Below are positions 33,078 through 45,148 of a DNA stretch of 64,000 nucleotides, piece by piece. Numbering within the stretch: position 1 is the stretch's first letter; each line of letters begins with the position of its first letter. The notes under the pieces are model-generated. The model saw nothing but the letters and a program-made list of their open reading frames with translations, did not search any database and was not told where the DNA came from. The DNA comes from Elmis aenea (lineage: Eukaryota; Arthropoda; Insecta; Coleoptera; Elmidae). The stretch lies in the NCBI GenBank assembly GCA_947652605.1, contig OX393581.1, forward strand, positions 6,080,640 through 6,144,639, in the 5' to 3' direction. The position numbers and the translations under genes are program-made.

Positions 33078-33391
33078 TATCAGGTGTAATATATCGATAT
33101 TTATATGAGTAAATAATAAATGAATATCGCTATCTTATTAAGGACAAAAAACCATGCAAAAAATGTCTGTAAAGTTTTTCTCTATCATTTCGTTTAAGCG
33201 AGACATTTAACATTTTTGAAAATTGGCAAAAATCGGTTTTTGACTATATTACGTAAATTAAAAAAGATATCAAAAATCTGTTAACGGCAATGAATTCCTC
33301 TCGAAAAAATAAATGGAGACTACGTACTTAGTTTTTTTCTATCTCTGATAATAACCGAGATACCTATGGGCATCGTAAAAAGGCCACCCTG
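33078..33391 (-). mobile_element. Partial copy of the CAGGGTGGCC MITE
   Basis: It is the inverted relative of 60457-60817. It shares GATATCAAAAATCTGTT, ACGTACTTAGTTTTTTTCTA and AAGGACAAAAAACCATGC. It ends at GGCCACCCTG followed by TA (33392-33393). The other end is missing. Confidence 0.8.
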
Positions 33392-33393
33392 TA

Positions 33394-34284
33394 CAGCAAA
33401 ATAATGACGTTTTTGATTTTTCCTTACAACTTGTTATTTAAAATCATACTCAAAATTTATTTCGACCTTATCAGGACACTTTTTTGAGTAGATTTGAAAT
33501 TTGTTAATAAATTTTTACACATCTCCCTTGTTTTTGTTATTTTAAGATCAACATTATTTTAAATACTGGTTGTAGTTGGCTACGCTACAATTAAAAAGAG
33601 TTTTTTTTTTCTCGTTTCATTGATGTATGGGTTGGTGGGTTTGTCTTTAAAAATAAGTACGTTATAACATTATTATAGTATTTATTAAGTTTAATTAACT
33701 TGGCCAAAAAAAAACATCACATAAATAAATTGGCTGTACTTAATTAAACACACAAAAAACTTAAATAATTTAAGATTTTTTAACGATTCATAAAAGTTTA
33801 TGATTTGTTAGTTACTATTGAACCTAAATTATATTATGGTTTAAAAGTGTAGCCCACTTTCCATTGGGCATTACAAATTTGAGATCAGAGCATTGTAGAT
33901 AATAATGTTTTCCTAAGTATGTTTCTTTTTGTTTGATAAAATTTTTGATAAAAGAGCCAATCTGAAAAAGACAGGACCAAATTAAAATGTTTTAGGGGGT
34001 ATCTCGGTTACCTTAATAGTTAGCGAAAATCTGATACCGGTCTTTTGAGTTATTGTTTTAGATAAACACGCATGTGTTATCACCTATTTCATATCACCTT
34101 TCATTTTGGCACGACGAAAAATGAAATTTCAACGTCTTTAAAAATTTACTCTAATAAAAATAATCAAGAAAAAGAGCAACGAAACAAATATACTTACTTG
34201 TAGTTTCTTTAATGAGTAGTTTCCTTAAGCATATTTTATTTAGCTTGCGAATTATTCTTGCGTGAATTTTCAGTTTTCTTTTAT
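33394..34284. other. AT-rich sequence with a repeat fragment
   Basis: Positions 33990-34130 (GGGTATCTCGGTTACC, ATCTGATACCGGTC, GATAAACACGCATGTGTTAT) match the interior just inside the left end of the element at 56606. Nothing else was recognised. Confidence 0.55.
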
Positions 34285-34313
34285 GAAGATGATGTAGTGA
34301 CTACATCATCTTC
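34285..34313. other. Perfect 29-bp palindrome at the hAT 5' side
   Basis: GAAGATGATGTAGT and ACTACATCATCTTC are perfect inverted arms around a single G. It lies where the recognisable hAT reading frame begins. ATGTAGTG (34292-34299) differs by one base from ATGTAGTC directly after the hAT right end (35717-35724), so part of it may be an old target duplication. Confidence 0.6.
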
Positions 34314-35716
34314 TCAGCTTCTCAGAAAGCAGCAACACATGCAGGTTATATTGTGGCATACAATATTGCTAAAAGTAATAAAGCTCTCTCTGATGGGGAG
34401 TTTGTTAAACACTGCATGCTCCAAGTTTGTGATGTTTTATGTCCTGACCAGAAAAAGCATTTTGAAACTGTAAGCTTATCTTGAAAAACTGTGACTTCTA
34501 GAGTCGAAGCCATAAATAAAAATCTGATATCACAGTTAGTGTCAAAGATTGGTCAATTTAAATTCTGCTCCATTACTATGGATGAAAGCACTGATATAAA
34601 TGACACTGCTCAGTTGCTATTATTTATAAGAGGTGTTGATGAACACTTTTCTATTACTGAGGAATTAGCATGCATGCGGTCGTTAAAGGGAACAACAACA
34701 GGGTCAGATATTTTTCATGAATTTCTGGAAGGCCTATCAACTTTAAAACTCCATGCAATCTGAATACTCTGATGTGCTGTACTACACGAAAGTAAGGTGG
34801 CTTAGTGCAGGACGCGTCTTTGAGCGAGTTTGGCAACTGAAAGACGAGATAGTGTCATTCTTCCATGAGAAACAGTGGTCTGTGGAGTGTGAAATGTTGG
34901 AAGATACAGCATGGCTTTCGGACTTTGCATTTTTGACGGATCATCTTTGTCACATGAACAAGTTGAATGTCAAGATGCAAGGAAAAAATCAATTTATCGA
35001 TGATATCTGGGGCCATCTCAGAGGTTTTAAAATGCAACTTGTTCTGTTTGCCAATCAGTTAGCTAAGAACGACTTGTCTCACTTTCCGAGGTTAAATTCA
35101 ATAACTTCAGTGAAGAAAGACAAGCTTAAGAGCTACGAAGAGAGCCTGAGAAAACTCCATCGTGAATTTGAACGAAGATTTCAAGACTTCAGTGCCATTG
35201 AAAAAGACTTGGATATTTTCAGCATGCCTTTTAATGTGAACTGTGAAATAGTGAAACCGGACTTACAGCTTGAATTAATTGAATTGCAATCTAACAATAA
35301 CCTCAAACAGTTGTTTCTCAATGTCCCAAAATTAGAGTTCTACAAGTCTTTGTCAAAATCCACTTTTCCAAATCTGATCTCTCACGCCCAGAAAGTTAGT
35401 GCTATGTTTGCGTCATCCTATATATGTGAACAGGTGTTTTCTACAATGAAACTTCGGAAGAGTTGCATTAGAAGCAGACTGACAGATGAGCATTTAACTT
35501 CGCTTCTCAGAATCAGTGCGTCCCGGTTCGAACCAGATTATGAGGAACTCTTAGAAATGCAGTCACAGTTTCATTTATCACATTAGAATTATAAGAATTT
35601 TGTAAAATATACCTTTTTTGGAGTTTTTATTGAGTTTATTAATATATTATATAGGCCCGCCTAAAGTTTTTTCTTTTTTTTTTTGGCCCGCTCCTAAAAA
35701 AGTTTGCCCATCACTG
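34300..35716 (+). mobile_element. hAT element (GTF2IRD2/ZBED-type), 5' truncated
   Basis: It contains most of the C-terminal two-thirds of a hAT transposase, followed by a terminal region GGCCCGCCTAAAG ... GGCCCGCTCC ... GTTTGCCCATCACTG, the usual hAT right end (inverted CAGTGATGGGCAAAC). The left terminal repeat was not found. It lies upstream of the Daam ATG exon on the opposite strand. Confidence 0.85.
34314..35586 (+). pseudogene. hAT transposase, GTF2IRD2-like, with internal deletion
   Basis: The first piece reads KAATHAGYIVAYNIAKSNKA and DGEFVKHCMLQVCDVLCP. The second piece, TSRVEAINKNLISQLVSKIG ... SITMDESTDINDTAQLLLFI, carries the first catalytic aspartate (MDEST). At about 34750 it jumps to YTKVRWLSAGRVFERVWQLK, so the segment with the second aspartate (TDGAPSM-type) is deleted. 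From there 277 codons stay open to the dimerisation domain (YICEQVFSTMKLRKSCIRSR LTDEHL) and stop at 35586. Stops and a frame change make it inactive. Confidence 0.9.
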
Positions 35717-36064
35717 ATGTAGTCCATGAGGAATTTAAAAGCAATATATTATGAGTTTACTACAACCAAATCCCCACAGGCGTTGCTAATTTATTTGATA
35801 GCTTGCAGGTGATTTCGGTAGTTCCCAATCCCTAATAGGTCATTATTTCTTTCCTGTTGCTTTTAATAACGCAGGTGGTGTATTAAGAATCTTAAAAAGC
35901 TTGTGTGTTGATTCGAGGCCCAGATTTAGTGTGTACGCTAACAAAAATACGTCTGGAAGTCGTTTGTCATTTTGCCAAGAAAAAGAATAGCAACTTGCCC
36001 GATTTACAGACGTTAATACGCAAAATAATCCATAAAACGATTGGAAATACAACATGAAGAAATT

Positions 36065-36655
36065 AAATGATAGATCATCTCCTCTAAAATCATTAAAAAA
36101 ATGTACTGGCTAATCGGGAGGAATTCCTCTCTGTCCGTACCTAATATGCTTTTGCTATACAAGCAAATTTTAAAGCCTGTATGGACATATGGGATACAGC
36201 TATGGGGATGCACCAAACATTCAGATCATTCAGAGATTACAGAACAATACACTAAGGAACATCGCTGATGCACCTTGGTACACCAGAAATAGTGACATAA
36301 ATCGGGACCTCAACATGGACACTGTAACCAACACCATTAAGAAGTTTGCCAAGAGCCACGAACAAAGGCTCCATCAACAGGTAAACGTCGAGGCAATCCA
36401 GCTCCTGGACATTACAGAATTAGTACGAAGACTTAAAAGGGTTAAATAAGTTTAAAAGCAGAGACTGTGCGGTAGTGTGCACGTTAATAATTAGTGCACT
36501 TAAAGATTAGCAAACTGCTATTGGGTAAATCTTAGACTAAGTTTGAACATTATTAATTTAGGCTAGAATTACACTGCTCATTGAGCTCAAAGACCAGATA
36601 GAACTATAAGGGTTTAAATTTTAAAAAAAAATATAAATATATATTTTTCTAATTA
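36065..36655 (+). pseudogene. Jockey-type LINE, 3' end of ORF2 and 3' UTR
   Basis: LLYKQILKPVWTYGIQLWG is the highly conserved jockey ORF2 C-terminal motif. After one frameshift it continues IQIIQRLQNNTLRNIADAPW YTRNSDINRDLNM and ends LVRRLKRVK at 36449. About 200 bp of 3' UTR and an A-rich end follow. The fragment is 5' truncated, as usual for jockey. Confidence 0.9.
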
Positions 36656-37854
36656 GTAGATATACTTTGTCTTTCAATTCGTTACCTCCATATTTTATGT
36701 GATAGTCTTTCTAAATACCACTAGGATGAACTAGCAATTATATTTTTCATTGTCGCTAAAAACTTATTATCAACAACCTCTGTCAACACCTCGATTCCAT
36801 AATAACAGTGAACCAAAATAATACACTCATTGTAGTTCCTTTGCACATTTGAACGATTAGTAATCGCACAAAGATATAATATTATGGTTAGTAGAACTAT
36901 TATTTTAGCGACCTTAAAAATTTCTCTTGTCATAACACAAAATTTATACGTTCAATTTGTTTTGTTATTATCGTCCGCATTCCGAATCTCCTCATAACAA
37001 TCTATAGTGTACAGCAATAAATGGTGATAAAAGAAATTTATTATTACCGCCTTAGGATACATTTCAGATTTGCTGAAGTAGAACGTGTTATAAAATAAAA
37101 CATCTTTTGATAACAAAAGTGTGCATGTAATCATAATTTCACCGAAGCCATTCATTTACTTATTTATTAACTACGATAGCATCTTAAGAACAAAAACTTA
37201 TAAGTTGGTGGTAAAAGTGGGCGGTCCTCATCTTAGACGCGTAGTTAAGCACAGATAACGTGGAAAATAATTACACAAGTGCCTATTAATTAAGGCATAT
37301 TATTATGATAACATCTTATTATGAAAATAACGATAGAACATAAAAACAAGGGAATCTTTATCTGTTTTCTGAGCATACGCCGACCACCTGCGATCTGTGT
37401 TCTGTATCAACACCTGCCCTTAGTGATTGCTACGAAGATATTTTTATGAAAGAGGTCGCGTTAGTTACCCACAAGGTTAATAATTAAAAGTCATTGGACA
37501 CGACACTTATCACAATAATAAATAATACCTACGTACAGAAAAGTATTTATAACCTAACACACTTTCCCGTTATAGTAGGCGTTGCATAAATTAATAGCAG
37601 AAAAACGGCAAATTGTGAGGCGATCAGCAGTTGGCCGTTCTCTCGATTGTCTATCGGCTTGATTAACCGCATTTTTATTCGTCCATGAGTATAATAGAAC
37701 TTAGACGTTGAGTAACTAATTAATACTTTCTAGGGCTAAAACGACTCACTGGAAATAGGATTATTAAAGTAGCCCTCAAATAAAAATGTTCTTATTAAAC
37801 TGTACCTTGTATGCAATTATCTAAAGGTAATACCACCCGCTAATGCCAGTGTAC
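36656..37854. other. AT-rich sequence, nothing recognised
   Basis: The minus open frames at 36721-36933 and 36952-37155 have no motifs. No element ends were seen. Confidence 0.45.
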
Positions 37855-38212
37855 TTGTTAGAATGTGCCTTTGCTGATGATATGATGATTTGTGCCCCAA
37901 CGGAAAAGGCCCTACAAGAACACTTATAGGTTTGGGAGAAAGAATTAAAGAAAAAGAACTTTAAGATTAACACCAACAAAACAAAGGTCATGATGATAGG
38001 TAAAGAACTAAAGCAACTTAACATAGAACTGATCCAGGACAAAATAGAACAGGTGGAAGAGCATAAATATCTGGGAATTTGGATAGAGAAAGAAGGTAAC
38101 ATAGAAAATGATATAAAAAAAAGAATAAATAGTGCAGCAAAAGAAGTATATCATAGTATAAATAGATCGGTATCCTAAACCTAACAGTAGAAGGACTCAT
38201 GACTAAATAAAC
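37855..38212 (+). pseudogene. Non-LTR RT fragment fused to the common LINE 3' tail
   Basis: ECAFADDMMICAPTEKALQE contains the RT catalytic FADD box. A stop follows, then KKNFKINTNKTKVMMIG and HKYLGIWIEKEGNIENDIKK, the usual region after the box. At about 38172 it passes directly into CCTAAACCTAACAGTAGAAG GACTCATGACTAAATAA, the 3' tail shared with the 46199 LINE. The RT differs in sequence from that of 46199, so this is either a related subfamily with an internal deletion or a chimeric insertion. Confidence 0.85.
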
Positions 38213-39464
38213 TAATAACGATGGTTCTTACTATACGTTCATTGTGATATACCTCCTATTTTCTTTATATAAAATCTCCAACCAGTAAATACTTTATTTA
38301 ACGTATTAATGTCTGCAAATTGGAAAAGCTGGTAATTTTTTCTTCGAATTTATTTAAGAAAAATTCTACGATTGTGTACATGTTTCTTAAACAACAATTT
38401 ATCACCTAGTAAACAAATTTTTGCGGTTTCTTTAATATTCGAAGCAATACAAATAAGTGTTACTGAAGAAATCTAACCAAAGCCAACTTTCTTAGCTAAA
38501 TAGGTACCCAAACGATTAATCAGTAGGGAACAAACACCAAGACAGACGCTGGAACCCATCAACAAGTCCTTGAAATTCCGAGAAGAGCACATCAAACTCA
38601 CTTTCAGTTTTAAAAATTCAAATTATTTATGTTCCTTTCAATTTATTACGCCTAGATTCTTGGCTGTAAAAGTTAAAATAAAACAATCCGGAAAAACTAC
38701 TATTAAAACGCATTTTACGGCAAGGGATAAACGAACACCACTGGTTTATTTTCATGGTAAAAGAAAGTGAATTAACGGTACAAGCTACAGAATTACCAAC
38801 GGCCAGGCCTGCTCGTTTAGATGCACGTGCAATAATTAACGATTTAATTAAAACAACGCGTTGTATTAATAGTTTCTGCAGAAATACAAGTCTGACACAT
38901 CTTTCGCGTTCGGGAAACAATTAGTGGTATTAAGAGGAATCAATAGCACTTGAACATTATTCTTGCTAACGTTGGGTGTGGTTTAAGATGAAGCCCAAGT
39001 ACACGTGAATGCAGTTATGTTGTGCAAAAAGTTGCTTGAGGGGGTTTTGCTACTGCTTTTATTATCGGTATTAGCATAGTCCTTCGCGAATAAATATTTG
39101 TTATTATATTACTCGTATAACGTTACTTTAATTTTTATCTACAAAGAACGTGCATATTTTATATAAAAAACTCGAAGAATTATTATTAACAATTTAAATT
39201 AAATCACACGTAAATACGTAGTCTGTTTAATTGTATCTAATAAGTTTAAGGTACATGTGTTCACTACGGGTATATAAATGCCGGAGCAAACATGTAACTT
39301 GCATTTTCCGACTGGCTGGTCTTCGTTATATTAATGTTCTGTACAAATTTCCCTAGTGTTAGCACCTTTTAATTAAGAATCTAAGCGTTATAATGCAATG
39401 ACTTTTCACATAGAATTATCAATACATAACGAAGATTAATAAGCAATCCAAATAATGGAAACAC
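38213..39464. other. Apparently single-copy sequence, nothing recognised
   Basis: It includes a GTATATAAATGCC string at 39270 without a supporting transcript model. Open frames at 38570-38770 and 38627-38920 overlap on opposite strands and show no motif. Confidence 0.45.
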
Positions 39465-39775
39465 AGATATTCTCCGCAGAGGAAGGCAAGGATGGTCACT
39501 TCAGCTGAAAAAGTCATGGCGTTTTTTGGCAGTCAAAGGGTAACCACATCATTTCAAAGGGAAGTCTATAACGGGGGAGTACTACGCTAACTTATTGAAC
39601 CGATCCAAACAAAAACTATTGACAAAAGACCTGGTTTGGCGAAAAAAAAGATTCTCTTTCATTACGACAACGCAACTTTCAGAGCTAGGCTTCGATTTGA
39701 ATAATTTCCTTTTGACCATATTCTAGCCTATAGGTTTGACCCCCTTCGACTTTTGCCACACTATAATCAAACACT
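39465..39775 (+). pseudogene. Mariner transposase fragment (SETMAR-like group)
   Basis: One frame reads KGKSITGEYYANLLNRSKQK. A second reads DKRPGLAKKKILFHYDNATF, matching the mariner core where HxDNA carries the second catalytic aspartate. Upstream SWRFLAVKG corresponds to the VFWDxKG segment with the first aspartate lost. At least two frameshifts. No terminal repeats were found. Confidence 0.75.
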
Positions 39776-42700
39776 TAACAAAACCAAAACTCTCATACAT
39801 TTGAAGTCATCCAGTATTTCCTTACACTTCGCTTCTACATTTCCTACCAATTTTTAGAGGCAATTTTCGCTGTTAGTTTTTCTTACACTATTACATTTAA
39901 ACTTCTAATCTCCTTTAATAGCCAAACTGAATCTTAAAATTGTATTTAATTCGTTTTAATTCGTTTTATCATATAAATTCCACAGCATTTTTTTTTTGTA
40001 ACTAATTGTGCACTGATGGTACTCACTTTCGTTTTAATAAACCGTTACCTATAACTTTCTTGCAAGATACTAGTTCATTTCTGGTTACATTTGATGTTTA
40101 GGGATAATTAGCTACTAGAGTATATTTTAAAATTAGTGGTTCAACTACAAGAAGCGACGTATGTTTTTTTTTTACAAATTACATGGCAATGTGTAAAATA
40201 TCTTTATAAATAATACGTTGTAGATGTAGTTAAAGATATAAAATTGTTTGTACAGTTGTGTAAAAGCAATTAAGCAGTTCAAAACCGTACCTAGAATATG
40301 AAATTTGGCCACAGCTGTGGTAAAACGTGCACGATAGCTGCTATACCGTACTTAGCAATCTTTTTTAAAGAAAAAACATGTTAAAATCGTAACAGTAAAG
40401 TGTGGAAGAAGAATAAATATAACGCTATATTAAATAACAATTTAAAGCAAATAAGTTTTGGGTATTAACAAATTTGAAGGCCTTAATATGTTCGACATAA
40501 GATTTACAGCCATGATTTTTGGATTTTTTAGGATATGTTCATTAACCTGTGTTATGTAGCTTTTGCAATACAAAACTTTAATTTCAAAGACATAACAGTT
40601 AATGTTTCTTGACTTACTGATATATTTTCGAATTAACTTAATATTAATTTACCAATAACACGAAAAAAAATCTCTAAATACTAAATAAATAAGAGTTGCT
40701 ATACATACAAGTATCGTGCTGTGTTTTACAATGGTCTCTTTATTTTATGTTATACAACTATTATTGCAAACACAGTCAATCGCTTTTTGTTAGTACTTAG
40801 CTCAAAGATATTATTGTTGTAATATTTGTTTATTGCATAACATTTATTAGAGTAATAGAGAAGAAAGTTTTTTATGATAATAATTGCGCGATCTTATAGG
40901 TTGAGACTCTGCAATATATCTAAACATAAACCAAGTGCAAATACAATAATTTTTGATGATAAAACTGATTTTGTAAAAAGGAATGGTGACGTAAAATTAC
41001 TGCTAGTGTAGGGCATCGGATTTAAAACGCATAAGATTTCGAGCGGATTAAAAACAAAAACAGGGCTTATCTAAAACTAAAAAAAATTGTCTAATTTGGT
41101 GTTGCTGAAGAGTATTAAAACCTCGTCAATTAAGCTATCGTCATAAACCCAGACATAAAATACAAGTTCAAGGAAGTCCAGTAATGAACAACGCTTGTCT
41201 GCTTGATGGAATTTGGAATAAAATTATTTCTCAATGCATCTAACTAAAGAAAATTTCACTTTTTATAGCTAAACTATTAAGTAATTCTAGTTCTTAGGGA
41301 ACTTTCTATTGGGCCTTTGATAAACGCGTTCCGTTGTGTCCATTACACAATGTTGGTATTATTATCATTAATGATGATGTTCAAATGTTTCTTAAATTAC
41401 GATTTTCGTATAATCAGGCGGTTTAAAACACTTTTACTAAATATAAAGATGGTAAACGAGTTCCAATAGTTTATGGACTTACTTCACTATAATTGGTATT
41501 TATGGGTCTATAGTAAAGTCAAAATATTCTTTATAGATTTCATCATGAATATTTTTTAAAATTACATAACAATGTTTACAAGTTTTGGATGATCCGTACA
41601 ACCTAATTGAGTAAACTAAAATTTAAAAACCAAACAAGAGTATTTTGGTAACAGTAAACTTAATAATTTTTATTTAAATTTACATCTAGCAAAAATTGAA
41701 TGTAGGAGAGTGAGATCAAGCGCTGTTAAACTACTAATACTTATTTATTATTGTACCTACTTGCAAGAATTGTTAAATCGACTATGCAAACCAATAAAAA
41801 TTAAACATCTGTAAATCAGAGCATGTAAAATTAACTTTCTGTACGCCTAATCATTTGTTGCGTTATTTTTTTTTTAAACCATATTAAATTGTCACGGCTG
41901 TGTTCTGTTTGGTTTTTGAAATAATCGGTTTGTTGATTAAGGTTAATTGGAGCTTGTTTGAGTAGTATTTTCGTGATTTGATCATTAGCGTCTAGACATC
42001 TGGAATAATTAAAGATTTCTGAACAGGTAAATCCATTTGTTACAGGTTGTAATTAATACAGAGACAAAAACTAGATTAACGAGTATAATGAAAGGATAAA
42101 CATTGCATTACTATAATATAAGAAATACTTTATTTATTGGGATGTTTTTGAATCTACGACATACTCTCCTCTCTTTTCTCCAGTCGCTAGTATCTGTTTC
42201 GTTGCTGTTCGATTTGCTTGAATGGGCTTTTTCGTTCGACTTTTTCCGAATTTTTGCTTCGTGGGTTATTTAGTAAAGTAAAGTGTTTATTTGACCTAAC
42301 CATCTACTGGGAAATCTTTCCCCGGAACTTTTTCCATCAAAAAGTCGTTGTACGATTAGTTATTCAAGTTTATACTTTTAAGATAGATAACCAAAATATT
42401 GTAATATTAGCTGCTTTACTGTTGTGCAAACGCATTAAGGAAGAGATCACACTATGACAATGAATATTTCACAAAAATAACCCGATTTTCGTCATTTTTT
42501 GTGTAACGTATACAAATTTTGTAAAACGGAAAAACAATCAATTTCAGTACATTTTTGCCTTGGAATCCATACAAAACTATTTTGGGTTAACCTCCTATCT
42601 CAAGAAACTCGTTAAAACGACAGAATTCCCCATCAAATTCTACTTAAAAATAGCCATCAAACATATTTTCGCTTTTGTAAGTTTTGGATTATGTAATTAA

Positions 42701-42794
42701 ATTAAAAATCAATTATATTTTTTTCTAAGGATCTCTTTTTAAAATGCCAGTTTTAAATTAAAAAGTTATGGATCATGTTTCCAAAATGGGAACA
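39776..42794. other. Three kilobases of AT-rich sequence, nothing recognised
   Basis: I see no exon, RNA gene, tandem repeat or element ends. The open frame at 42218-42457 (plus) has no motif. Confidence 0.45.
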
Positions 42795-42802
42795 ATTATA
42801 TC

Positions 42803-43158
42803 CAGTGGTGAGCTATGAAATTTTTAACAAAGGGCTCGCTCATAGTTAAATAAAAACAAAAAAATAATGTTAATTATATTTTGGAAAAAAAATGTCATTT
42901 TAAATTCAAACGTGAATAATCGAGTGATTGTACATAATTCAAAAAATTATATTGTGCGACGGATTATTCTAAATTTAATCGTCATTGCTTGATAGGCATG
43001 ACTTCGTCGCTTTACAAATGTATGTAATGAAAATGATTTTAAGATACATTTTTTCTTGAGAAAATGGTTAACAATAAGAACAAGGGGCTCGCAAATTAAG
43101 GAATAATTTAACAAAGGGCTCTCGCGAGCCCCCGCGAGCCCCCCACAGCTCACCACTG
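42803..43158. mobile_element. hAT MITE, CAGTGGTGAGCT termini, exact 8-bp TSD
   Basis: Left CAGTGGTGAGCTATGAAATT and right (inverted) CAGTGGTGAGCTGTGGGGGG match at the ends. Both sides also contain AACAAAGGGCTCGC-type strings. ATTATATC flanks both sides exactly (42795-42802 and 43159-43166). It is 356 bp with no coding sequence. Confidence 0.92.
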
Positions 43159-43166
43159 ATTATATC

Positions 43167-44249
43167 TGAATTTGCCAAGTTAATATGATTATTATATATA
43201 TTTTTGTTGCGTTTGTCTCGGTTTACTAACCAGATGTTTGGCTCTACTCTAGACATTAATAGTTATTTAGACAACTGGACCTAAAGAAGAAAATAAGAGT
43301 AGCAAAAGTCAGTGGGTCATGATTGAGTTTCTATAGGTTGTCATAATATAAAAGACATTTTCAGACACACTCCAGTATATTTTGATTAACTGAAGCGATT
43401 TTTTACTTACGAAATTCGAATTATTTACGCTATCTCGCCTAACCTTAATGGTGCTTTGATAACACTTGCAATGAGAATCGGGTTTCTCTTTTGTTACACG
43501 AAATTGCATCCTAATCCACGGGAAATTATTCCGCCTAGGGATTCCTAAAAACTGTTATTTAGAAGACGTGCACGCTATATGGAAAATCTAGACAGCCGAG
43601 GATATCATTATAACCGTATTTAGTAAGCGACCTTGCACATCAGGAATTGTTCTAATACTCGTGCGATTTTTCTCCGGCTGTGTTTATTATCTCATTAACG
43701 TGCTAGGTAAGCGTGCACGTGACTTGCGGACAACAGCCCGATTAAAAATGCAGTTATGCTAACTGTACAAAATGGTAATTACTTAATTATGTAATGATAA
43801 GGACATTATACTTGAAAAATTAAATGTCGCCTTTCTTTATTTGCATGTTGTTTTTCAATGTTGCAAAAATTGTTGTGTATAATCGCGGAGATTGTAGGCA
43901 AACGGCTGATATCTGGCACGTGAAATGAATTTTTTAGAGATTCGCAAATTGCTCGGTTGACCTATGCGCTAATGAATGTTAGATATCGATATTGGAATTA
44001 TACATTTAATGCCGTTATGGTATGGAATCGTTAATTTATGAGGTAAGTGACCTGGTGTTGGCTAATTTGGTTGCAAAATTGTATCACTTTCGATTTTACA
44101 GCACCGATGCTACATACATTTTGGGTTAATTTTCAAATTCTTTCAAATGTGAAGACATTTTACAGAATATCTTATTACGTATTCGGGGTCACTTGCATAA
44201 AATGTTATGAAATGAAAGTACTCCAGTACAAAATTAGAATATTACTAAT
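43167..44249. other. Apparently single-copy sequence, nothing recognised
   Basis: No gene, RNA or element border was identified on either strand. Confidence 0.45.
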
Positions 44250-45148
44250 CCTCTTCTGGGCTCGTCGAAAGTAAATTCAGGACTTGTTCTGAACTGCATC
44301 CGGGCACTTAACGCGCAAGGAAGCAGGAATAATGGTATGGTGCCCAGGACACACTAATATACCAGGGAACGAGAAGGCAGATCGCCTAGCCAAAATTGGC
44401 AGCGAGACGCCTTTCTTCGGACCAGAACCCGCAGCTGGTACATCCTATGGAACAGCCAAGCAGTGTCTCAAAGACAAATTAATACAAGGGCATAATGCTC
44501 ATTGGAAAAAAGTTGCAGGACAAGCCCATTCTAAAGCTGTCCTGTCAATGGTCTCTAAAGAAAAGACGGAAGAAATGCTCAGGATGAGCAGAGCAGACAT
44601 CAGAGCAGCCACAGGACACTGTGGGCTAAACAAACACTTCTACAAAATAGGGTTATCAGAGACCGATTTATGCACATCCTATGGAATGGCCAAGCGGTTT
44701 CTACGTAAAATTTTAACACAAGGACATGATACCCATTGGAAAAAAGTTGCAGGATAAGCCCACTCCACAGCTATCAAAGGTCTCTAAAGAAAATACAAAA
44801 GAAATGCTCAGGATGAGTAGAGCAGACATCAGAGCAGCCACAAGCTAAACAAACACTGCTACTAGGGCTCAGAGACCGATGTTATGCAGCAGATGTGGTG
44901 AGGAAGAAACTCCTCTTCGCGTAATATGCCAGTGTGAAGGATTCACACCCTATTGACGTAGACTTCAAGGGATGGAAAAAACCAACCAGGAAGAGTTAAG
45001 CAAAACACCGTTAAAAAAATCCTGGAGTTTTTCAAAAACAGAGGACTTCTTTAAGGGACTATCATCAAAGGGTGCAATAGACCAATAGGTCGCAGTACAG
45101 GAACCCGAAAGGGAACCACCTCCGCGTAAATAAATAAATAAAGAAATA
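44250..45148 (+). pseudogene. RNase H-bearing non-LTR retrotransposon, 3' part
   Basis: An open frame (44332-44757) reads MVWCPGHTNIPGNEKADRLA KIGSETPFFGPEP and on to VLSMVSKEKTEEMLRMSRAD IRAATGHCGLNKH, the RNase H C-terminal motif and the linker typical of this group. The last third, with the zinc-knuckle region (FTPY/RRLQGMEK-like), is broken by stops. It ends in TAAATAAATAAAG. It is the close relative of 7690-8563 and gives that copy's empty site. It contains an in-frame 234-bp internal duplication. Confidence 0.88.
44441..44850 (+). repeat. Internal tandem duplication, offset 234 bp, in the RNase H LINE
   Basis: CATCCTATGGAACAGCCAAG starts at 44441 and CATCCTATGGAATGGCCAAG at 44675. The following CATTGGAAAAAAGTTGCAGG, AAGAAATGCTCAGGATGAG and CAGACATCAGAGCAGCCAC are also repeated. 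The offset is a multiple of three, so the frame continues across the junction. The second unit has diverged strongly. Confidence 0.85.

Noticed and set aside
35520..35540. GGTTCGAACC as a Pol III B box (SINE)
   Set aside because: It lies within the hAT transposase reading frame and has no A box at a proper distance.
39268..39281. GGTATATAAATGCC as a core promoter
   Set aside because: No exon follows and nothing else supports transcription.
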